Assembly: GCA_016223205.1 (NCBI GenBank)
Contig: JACRPM010000003.1
Location: 62,001-126,000, forward strand
DNA from: Candidatus Saganbacteria bacterium
GTDB lineage: Bacteria > Margulisbacteria > WOR-1 > XYC2-FULL-46-14 > WPAF01
Length of the DNA stretch: 64,000 bases
Direction: 5' to 3'
In this document: in pieces, positions 34,505 through 40,276 of the stretch
Position numbering within the stretch: position 1 is the first letter of the stretch
Layout: each line of letters starts with the position of its first letter
The notes under the pieces: generated by a model
Told to the model about the DNA's origin: nothing
Database searches by the model: none
Seen by the model: only the letters and a program-made list of their open reading frames with translations
Program-made: the position numbers and the translations under genes

Positions 34505-34955
34505 AATAATCCACCCCCGAGATCAGGGACAAGAACACTGCGAACCATAGGACCAAGATCGCATAGGGCCAGTTCAAGATCAACATCAAGACCGCAACGA
34601 TCTGAAAAACGGTCTTGATCTTTCCCCAGATGCCGGCGCCGGATGTCCGCCCGGCCGACACCAAAAGGTCCCGCGCCACAATTATGATCACCGGCAGGGC
34701 CGGGACATTCCTCAAATCGATAAGCGCGATCAAAGCCGATACCACGATCACCTTGTCCGCCAAAGGATCCAAGATCTTGCCCAGGTCCGTAACCTCGCCC
34801 AGGTAGCGGGCCAATATCCCATCCGCCGCATCGCTAAGGGCTAAGACCAAAAAACACCCTGCGGCCCAAACGGGCGGCGCAAAATAAAGCAGGGCCAAAA
34901 AGAGGGGTAAAGCTAAGATGCGGCCGAGGGTGATAAGGTTAGGTAACGAGATCAT
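34482..34955 (-). CDS. pgsA: CDP-diacylglycerol--glycerol-3-phosphate 3-phosphatidyltransferase
   Basis: Makes phosphatidylglycerol phosphate in the inner membrane. The 157-residue protein starts ISLPNLITLGRILALP. It has the CDP-alcohol phosphotransferase signature DG-x2-AR-x8-G-x3-D-x3-D, seen as DAADGILARYLGEVTDLGKILDPLADK, read with residues D-G-A-R-G-D-D at the expected spacing. Four to five transmembrane helices are predicted. It overlaps rimO (17 bp) and cinA (23 bp). Confidence 0.93.
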   Translation of the reverse strand: MISLPNLITLGRILALPLFLALLYFAPPVWAAGCFLVLALSDAADGILARYLGEVTDLGKILDPLADKVIVVSALIALIDLRNVPALPVIIIVARDLLVSAGRTSGAGIWGKIKTVFQIVAVLMLILNWPYAILVLWFAVFLSLISGVDYFVGSTGS

Positions 34956-36120
34956 AGGCGCCGGCGCCCGTGATCTTAACCTTCACGAGTTCGCCCGGCC
35001 TATATTTCCCGGACATTTTGACAGAACCATCGATCAAAGGAGCGTCATAACGAGTGCGGCCCCGGCCGCGGCCCTCGTATAAAACCTCAAGCTTTTTACC
35101 GATCAACTTAAGATTCAGCTCCTTCGCGATGCGTTTCTGCAATGGTAACAATCGATGTAAACGAAACCTTTTGACCTTTTCGGGAACCTGCCCCCTCTTT
35201 TTGGCTGCAGGCGTCCCTTTTTCCCGGCTAAAGATAAAAGCCCCTAACTTTTCGAATCTCACTTCCTTTATAAAATCCAACAATTCTTTAAATTCCGCAT
35301 CGGTCTCCCCGGGGAAGCCGACGATGAAACTGGTCCGGATCGCTATTTTTGGTATTTCCCTCCTGATTTTTGAGATTAAATCAAGGATCTGTACGCGGGA
35401 GATGTGTCGATCCATCTCCCGCAGTATCCTATCATTAATATGCTGTAATGGCAAGTCGAGATATTTCACGATTTTGGGCTCGGTTTTGATCGTTTTTATC
35501 ACTTTTTCGGTCAAATGAGCGGGATGGGCATACATCAGACGGATCCAGCGCAGGCCGCGGATATTTGCACTCCTCCTTAATATCTCGGACAATTGGGGAT
35601 GGGCGGTAGTGTCCTGGGCGATGAAGATGACCTCTTTTACCCCTCTTTTTGCCAGCATTTTTACTTCGGATAAGATATCGGCCACCGATCGAAGTTTCAA
35701 TTTACCGCGGATCTTGGGGATCAGGCAATAGGAACAGCGGTTGTTGCACCCTTCCGCGATCTTGACATAGGCGGTCCAGGGTGGGGTGGCTTTGATGCGG
35801 GGGGCAGAATAGGGATGGAGGCCGATGCTATTTATATAGCCCTCACCCCCTTTTGTTCCCCCTCTCCCAGAGGTAGAGGGGGAATATTTCGGCAGACAAC
35901 CTGCCACATAAATTTTCTTCCGGTATTTGCGGAGCGAGCGGATGGTCTGCAGGGATTCATCACGGGCAGCTTTCAAAAAAGCGCAGGTGTTGACGACGAA
36001 CAGGTCGGCTTCCCTTTCTTTGTTGGTAAGCTCATAACCGGCCGAGACCAACTGGCCCATCAGGATTTCCGAGTCGCAAAGGTTTTTAGGGCAGCCTAAA
36101 GATATTACGCAGGCTTTCAT
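34939..36120 (-). CDS. rimO: Ribosomal protein S12 methylthiotransferase
   Basis: Adds a methylthio group to an aspartate of ribosomal protein S12. The 393-residue protein has the N-terminal MTTase domain with three cysteines (SLGCPKNL, VNTCAF, VAGCL), the radical SAM motif CNNRCSYC, and a C-terminal TRAM domain. The stretch between GCL and the radical SAM motif is about 20 residues shorter than in E. coli RimO. A palindromic repeat (35840-35885) fills much of it as SPSTSGRGGTKGGEG. The linker therefore seems to have been replaced by repeat sequence. Catalytic motifs are intact. Confidence 0.94.
   Translation of the reverse strand: MKACVISLGCPKNLCDSEILMGQLVSAGYELTNKEREADLFVVNTCAFLKAARDESLQTIRSLRKYRKKIYVAGCLPKYSPSTSGRGGTKGGEGYINSIGLHPYSAPRIKATPPWTAYVKIAEGCNNRCSYCLIPKIRGKLKLRSVADILSEVKMLAKRGVKEVIFIAQDTTAHPQLSEILRRSANIRGLRWIRLMYAHPAHLTEKVIKTIKTEPKIVKYLDLPLQHINDRILREMDRHISRVQILDLISKIRREIPKIAIRTSFIVGFPGETDAEFKELLDFIKEVRFEKLGAFIFSREKGTPAAKKRGQVPEKVKRFRLHRLLPLQKRIAKELNLKLIGKKLEVLYEGRGRGRTRYDAPLIDGSVKMSGKYRPGELVKVKITGAGAYDLVT
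35840..35885 (-). repeat. Palindromic repeat replacing a linker in rimO
   Basis: Plus strand shows CCCTCACCCCCTTTTGTT, then CCCCCTCT-CCCAGAGGT-AGAGGGGG, a hairpin with 8-bp arms. CCCTCACCCCC is like the ends of the elements at 20388 and in valS. It is read through in frame on the minus strand. Confidence 0.75.
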
Positions 36121-36129
36121 GAGAATGTT

Positions 36130-36621
36130 TTATCGATAATTCACAAATTGAATTTCAATGGGCAGTTCGACCTTGCGCAGGACGGCGATCACGGCCTGCA
36201 GGTCGTCGATCTTCTTGGCGGAGACGCGGATCTGATCGCCCTGGATCTGGGTTTGGACCTTAACTCCGGAGTCCTTTATTCTCCTATTAATATCCTTGGC
36301 CTGCTCCTGGACTATGCCCTGCTTGATCTGGGCTTCCTGCCGGACGGTTCCCGCCAGGGCCTGCTCCACTTTCCCGTATTCCAGGGCCTTAAGTGAAATG
36401 CCGCGCTTCACCATCTTCCCCTGTAGGATATCAATGGTGCTCTTGAGCTTGAACTCATCATCGGAAACAATTATCAACTTATCGGTCTCGTGCTTGATCT
36501 CGGTCTTGCTGCCTTTAAAATCGAACCGCTGTCCGATCTCCTTGAGCGACATCTGGATGGCGTTGTCCAGCTCCTGGAGGTTTACTTTGGAGACGATATC
36601 GAACGAATGATCCTGCGCCAT
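36130..36621 (-). CDS. yajQ: YajQ family nucleotide-binding protein
   Basis: A 163-residue YajQ protein made of two ferredoxin-like (ACT-like) halves. Landmarks: HSFDIVSKVNLQELDNAI, RFDFKGSKTEI, KRGISLKALEYGK, and the C-terminal DDLQAVIAVLRK. In Xanthomonas a homologue binds cyclic di-GMP. It is the first gene of the yajQ-rimO-pgsA-cinA-recA-rny-ymdB run. A possible leaderless promoter (TTGTAA, 17 nt, AATAAT, 6 nt) precedes it on the minus strand. Confidence 0.93.
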   Translation of the reverse strand: MAQDHSFDIVSKVNLQELDNAIQMSLKEIGQRFDFKGSKTEIKHETDKLIIVSDDEFKLKSTIDILQGKMVKRGISLKALEYGKVEQALAGTVRQEAQIKQGIVQEQAKDINRRIKDSGVKVQTQIQGDQIRVSAKKIDDLQAVIAVLRKVELPIEIQFVNYR

Positions 36622-36643
36622 GCCCTAATTATTGCAAATGTGT

Positions 36644-36649
36644 TATAAT
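36644..36649 (+). promoter_or_regulatory. -10 element of lysC, leaderless
   Basis: TATAAT 9 nt before the lysC ATG at 36659. No good -35 is seen 17 nt upstream. It shares the 37-bp gap with the divergent yajQ start. Confidence 0.5.
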
Positions 36650-36658
36650 TTTACAAGT

Positions 36659-37921
36659 ATGGAAGTCATCGTCCACAAATACGGCGGCACCTCGGTCGGC
36701 ACCCCGGAAAAGATCAAAAAAGTAGCCGAACGGATCGCCCGGGTCAAACGCGAGGGTTATGAAATAGTGGTGGTGGTATCGGCCATGGGGCACACTACCG
36801 ACGAATTGATCGACCTGATGCATAAGGTTACCGACAGTCCCGATCCCCGCGAATACGACATGCTGGTCTCAACCGGCGAGCAGGTCTCGGCCGCGCTATT
36901 GGCCATGGCGCTGCAGAGCTTGGGCTGTCCCGCGATCTCCTTGACAGGCGGGCAGGCCGGAGTAGTGACCGAAGACATCTATAAAAAAGCCCGCATCAAG
37001 GAAGTAAAGCTCGATCGGCTGAAAAAGGAATTGAAAGAAGATAAAGTGGTGGTGATCACCGGGTTTCAGGGCATTGACAGCGAAGGCAACATTATAACCA
37101 TCGGCCGGGGCGGGTCAGACACCTCCGCGGTGGCCATTGCCGCGGCCCTCAAGGCCCAGGTATGCGATATTTATACCGATGTGGACGGGGTTTATACCGC
37201 CGATCCGCGGATCGTTCCCGAAGCCCGCAAATTAAAGACCATCTCTTATGAAGAAATGCTGGAACTGGCGAGCTTAGGCGCGCAGGTCTTGCATCCCCGC
37301 TCGGTAGAGTGCGCCAGCATCTATAAGATGGTGATCCATCTGCGTTCTTCCCAAAAGGAAGACGAAGGCACATATATAGGTGAGGCCCCTCGACTCACTA
37401 CGTTCGCTCGGGGCAAGGAGGCAGGAAAAATGGAAAAGAAAGAAGCGGTGAGAGGCATAGCGCTCGACGAGAATATCGCCAAGATCGGGATCTTAAAAGT
37501 GCCCGATAAGCCGGGGGTAGCGGCGGAGCTTTTCGGCGCGTTGGCTAAAGAGAAGATCAATGTGGACATGATCGTGCAGAGCATCCATTCCTCGGGAACC
37601 CAGGCCGACATGGCCTTTACCGTTGACGGCGCAGATCTGAAGAAAGCCTTGGAAGTGACCGAAAAAGCGGCCAAAAAACTAGGAGCGGGAGGAGTGGTTT
37701 CCGATCCCAAGGTTTGCAAGGTTTCCCTGGTAGGGGTGGGCATGGTCTCCCAGCCCGGCACTGCGGCCAAAATGTTCGAGACCCTAGCCGAGAATAAGAT
37801 CAATATACAGATGATCTCCACTTCCGAGATCAAGGTTTCCTGCGTGGTCGCGGCCGAAGCCGGCAAACGGGCGGTGCAGTTGCTGCACAAAGCTTTCGGT
37901 TTGGACAAGATATCCCAGTGA
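36659..37921 (+). CDS. lysC: Aspartate kinase
   Basis: Phosphorylates aspartate, first step toward lysine, threonine and methionine. The 420-residue protein starts VIVHKYGGTSVG. It has VVVSAMGHTTD, STGEQVSAALLA, GRGGSDTSAVAIAAAL and YTDVDGVYTADP, then a tandem ACT regulatory region (IGILKVPDKPGVAAELF and VSLVGVGMVSQPGTAAKMF). Between the kinase and ACT parts a palindromic repeat (37386-37413) encodes an extra PRLTTFARGKEAG. Feedback control by amino acids is expected from the ACT domains. It overlaps plsY by 4 bp. Confidence 0.95.
   Translation: MEVIVHKYGGTSVGTPEKIKKVAERIARVKREGYEIVVVVSAMGHTTDELIDLMHKVTDSPDPREYDMLVSTGEQVSAALLAMALQSLGCPAISLTGGQAGVVTEDIYKKARIKEVKLDRLKKELKEDKVVVITGFQGIDSEGNIITIGRGGSDTSAVAIAAALKAQVCDIYTDVDGVYTADPRIVPEARKLKTISYEEMLELASLGAQVLHPRSVECASIYKMVIHLRSSQKEDEGTYIGEAPRLTTFARGKEAGKMEKKEAVRGIALDENIAKIGILKVPDKPGVAAELFGALAKEKINVDMIVQSIHSSGTQADMAFTVDGADLKKALEVTEKAAKKLGAGGVVSDPKVCKVSLVGVGMVSQPGTAAKMFETLAENKINIQMISTSEIKVSCVVAAEAGKRAVQLLHKAFGLDKISQ
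37386..37413 (+). repeat. Palindromic repeat in the kinase-ACT linker of lysC
   Basis: CCCCTCGACTCACTACG followed by TTCGCTCGGGG. The outer CCCC/GGGG and the CTCGA/TCGCTCG cores pair. It belongs to the CCTCG...GCTCGGG repeat group also found at 20399, 29892, 40831 and 53876. Confidence 0.7.
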
Positions 37922-38507
37922 ACCTGCTGTTCCTTTTTGCGGCTGCCTACCTGATCGGCTCCCTCCCTTTTAGCCTGATCTTTGCCAAATTGTTCAAGGG
38001 GGTGGACGTACGGCAGGTGGGGACGGGGAACGTGGGAGCCAGCAATACCCTGGTCTCCGCCGGGAAGCGCGCCGGGATACTGGCGGCGCTGTTCGACCTG
38101 ACCAAGGGCTTCGCGGTCATCATTCTGGCCAGGAGTTTTTCGGGAAGTGATGGAGTGATCGCGCTCTGCGCTTTTTTGGCGATCATGGGGCATGATTTCC
38201 CGATCTATCTAAGGTTTAAGGGGGGCAAAGGGGTAGCGACCACGATCGGGGCGTTGCTGGCCATCAATCCCTATGCAGTGTGGGCGGGGATGGCGTTATA
38301 TATCATCTTTTTGATATTGACCCGTTACTTGATCTTGAGCACTTTGCTGGCTATATCCCTGATGCCCATTCTGCTCTTCTATCTAAAAGAAGATATTTGG
38401 TATATAATTTTTGCAGTTGCCGCCGCGCTCCTAATGGTCTTGGTGCATCGGGAAGACGTGAAGCGGCTGATCGAAGGCCGGGAGACAAAGTTCCCAAACG
38501 TAACTGT

Positions 38508-38517
<10 letters not shown>
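37918..38517 (+). CDS. plsY: Acyl-phosphate--glycerol-3-phosphate acyltransferase
   Basis: Acylates glycerol-3-phosphate with acyl-phosphate, first step of phospholipid synthesis. The 199-residue membrane protein has the three PlsY motifs: LIGSLPFSL (motif 1 region), VGTGNVGASNT with GTGNVGA, and the glycine-rich FKGGKGVATTIG. Five transmembrane helices are predicted. The last codons and the TAG stop (38515-38517) lie in the 5' acceptor strand of the following tRNA-Pro gene. Confidence 0.95.
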
Positions 38518-38584
<67 letters not shown>

Positions 38585-38601
38585 TCTAATATCCGAAAAA
38601 T

Positions 38602-38677
38602 CGGGGCGTGGCCCAGCTTGGTCTAAGGCGCTACCTTGGGGTGGTAGAGATCGTGGGTTCAAATCCCGCCGCCCCGA
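38602..38677 (+). tRNA. tRNA-Pro (anticodon GGG)
   Basis: Acceptor CGGGGCG (38602-38608) pairs with CGCCCCG (38670-38676), discriminator A. The anticodon arm is CTACC-TTGGGGT-GGTAG, giving GGG, and the T arm is GTGGG-TTCAAAT-CCCGC. CCA is not encoded; a T-run follows. It lies 17 nt after the first tRNA-Pro, so both are likely made from one precursor. Confidence 0.92.
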
Positions 38678-38680
38678 TTT

Positions 38681-39496
38681 TTATTGCGGAAAAACGAGAG
38701 TGTAACTGTTGCCGTCTTGCAGGACATTAACCCCATCTTGGGGGACATCATCCGATTGGATAGGGTCGCGGATATTGTTGCCGCGCATTAGATCGACCTC
38801 AAAATAAGCTTCTCCCAATCTTTCCGAAAGAGACATGCCGTAATTTACGCCGTTGACCTGGTCCGCCGGAGAAGGATGGATATCGTTGTGTCGCCTGCCG
38901 GAGTAAACGGCGATCCTGCGGCCTTGATCCAATAGGAAATTAATATGCGCCAGCGAATGCCGGGTGATTTCGCCAATGGCCCGGAGACGGAGATCGTCCC
39001 TCGCAGAAAAATCCGGTTGAAGGATGGTCTCCTCGGCGGTTTCGGGGCTCAACCCGCCGGGGCGGATCCTAATTCCCAGTTCGCGCGCCCGATAAAGCAG
39101 CTCCTTTATTTCGCAGGCCTCGACATATAAATTAATGTTGGCCAGAAGTGCCGGGGTTTCCTTTGAATTCAGTCGGCCGGTCTTATAAAATATGGCAAGA
39201 TTTTTTTCTATGGCCGGATCGTAAAATAGGATCTCCAGAACGAGGTCCGTTATCCCGGATTCGGCCAACGAGGGAAGAATTTCGGCGGTAAATACCCCGA
39301 CCATACTTTGGTTTAGCCGTCGGGGATGGATCTCCCCGAAAGCAATTACCTGCGGGTCGTCCGCCAGAATGTCCTCCACAACTTCACCGGCTGATTGGAA
39401 ATGAAGGAGACCTTCTTCGAGCGGGGGGGCGGCAACCTGCTTAAGGCGTGCACCATAGACCGCGAAACCGTAGCTATTGGCAGCTGCTATCCTCAT
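38681..39496 (-). CDS. Putative ChaN/EreA-like protein
   Basis: A 271-residue soluble protein. The core VIAFGEIHPRRLNQSMVGVF plus DLVLEIL resembles the GE-x-H start of ChaN/TIKI/erythromycin-esterase-like proteins. Later HSLAHINFLLDQGRRIAVYSGRRHND fits a strand and a conserved His. There is no signal peptide or lipobox, unlike typical ChaN. The substrate is unknown and the assignment is moderate at best. The ATG at 39494-39496 is inside an 8-bp perfect inverted repeat TCCTCATG/CATGAGGA (39490-39514) that could hide the start codon. Confidence 0.5.
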   Translation of the reverse strand: MRIAAANSYGFAVYGARLKQVAAPPLEEGLLHFQSAGEVVEDILADDPQVIAFGEIHPRRLNQSMVGVFTAEILPSLAESGITDLVLEILFYDPAIEKNLAIFYKTGRLNSKETPALLANINLYVEACEIKELLYRARELGIRIRPGGLSPETAEETILQPDFSARDDLRLRAIGEITRHSLAHINFLLDQGRRIAVYSGRRHNDIHPSPADQVNGVNYGMSLSERLGEAYFEVDLMRGNNIRDPIQSDDVPQDGVNVLQDGNSYTLVFPQ

Positions 39497-39571
39497 GCCT
39501 GTTTATCATGAGGAAATTCTAGAAATTTCAGGCGAAAAGAGAAATTACTCGAAGGTCATGACATCGGAACT

Positions 39572-40186
39572 TTATTGATCGGAGCTCAATATCTTCACTC
39601 CCGGGGCAACATGGATCGTAAGAATTCTGCCGTCGGCTAAGGTTACCTGCATTTCAGAATAATCTTCGGGAAAAGTCATGACGGTATTGGCTTCTCTTGG
39701 CTCTTTGGTCGCGCCGGCCGAGGCATGTGAAGCTTCATCGTCGGGAGGAGGGGCAGGAGGCGTTTGAACCTCGAGCGTGGCTTCGCCTAGGTGCAACTCG
39801 ACATTTCTTTGAGCTACCCGGGGTCGCTGCGATTCTATCCCTTCTTCCTCGTCTTCATTTTCTTCCGGCGGAGAGGGCGGGAAATATGCCACCTCGCAAA
39901 CCCCTCGGCGAGTGGCTAAACTTAAAAGCTCGGCTTGTAATTTCTCTAATAGGTCGGCCGGGATACTTCCGGAAGTTTCAACGACCAGTTCACCGGAGCC
40001 GTCCTCAATGTTAAAGTAGATCCCATAAGCTTCTTCGGCCGGCAGATCATGAGCGAGGAGGAAAGAGCGAATTCGCTGGGCAGCCGCCCGCTTGAAGCTT
40101 TCAATGGCAGTTCCCGGACCTTGCGTTTGACGGGATTCATTGGTAAAACATTGGGTACTGTCGACATAGGATTCCACTCTGGTCAT
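39572..40186 (-). CDS. Uncharacterised acidic, proline-rich protein
   Basis: A 204-residue protein, not recognised. Residues 1-100 look folded (IESFKRAAAQRIRSFLLAHD, AYGIYFNIEDGSGELVVET). A disordered acidic/proline-rich stretch follows (PPSPPEENEDEEEGIES and PPAPPPDDEAS), then a short C-terminal beta part (EMQVTLADGRILTIHVAPGVKIL). ATG at 40184-40186 is preferred to an upstream TTG because GGGGTGAG precedes it. The ChaN-like gene lies downstream on the same strand. Confidence 0.55.
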   Translation of the reverse strand: MTRVESYVDSTQCFTNESRQTQGPGTAIESFKRAAAQRIRSFLLAHDLPAEEAYGIYFNIEDGSGELVVETSGSIPADLLEKLQAELLSLATRRGVCEVAYFPPSPPEENEDEEEGIESQRPRVAQRNVELHLGEATLEVQTPPAPPPDDEASHASAGATKEPREANTVMTFPEDYSEMQVTLADGRILTIHVAPGVKILSSDQ

Positions 40187-40240
40187 ATTGCTCTCACCCC
40201 ATTTTGGCAATCTAATAATATTATCGGTTATTCTAGTTGT

Positions 40241-40269
40241 GAACTTGCATGTTGGGGAAGTAGTATAAT
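40241..40269 (+). promoter_or_regulatory. Promoter of the helicase-nuclease gene with GAACTTGCATGT box
   Basis: TATAAT (40264-40269) ends 7 nt before the ATG at 40277. GAACTTGCATGT (40241-40252) covers the -35, with GAACTT 17 nt from the -10. The identical 12-mer precedes mazG at 25068-25079. Confidence 0.6.
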
Positions 40270-40276
40270 AGGTTAA

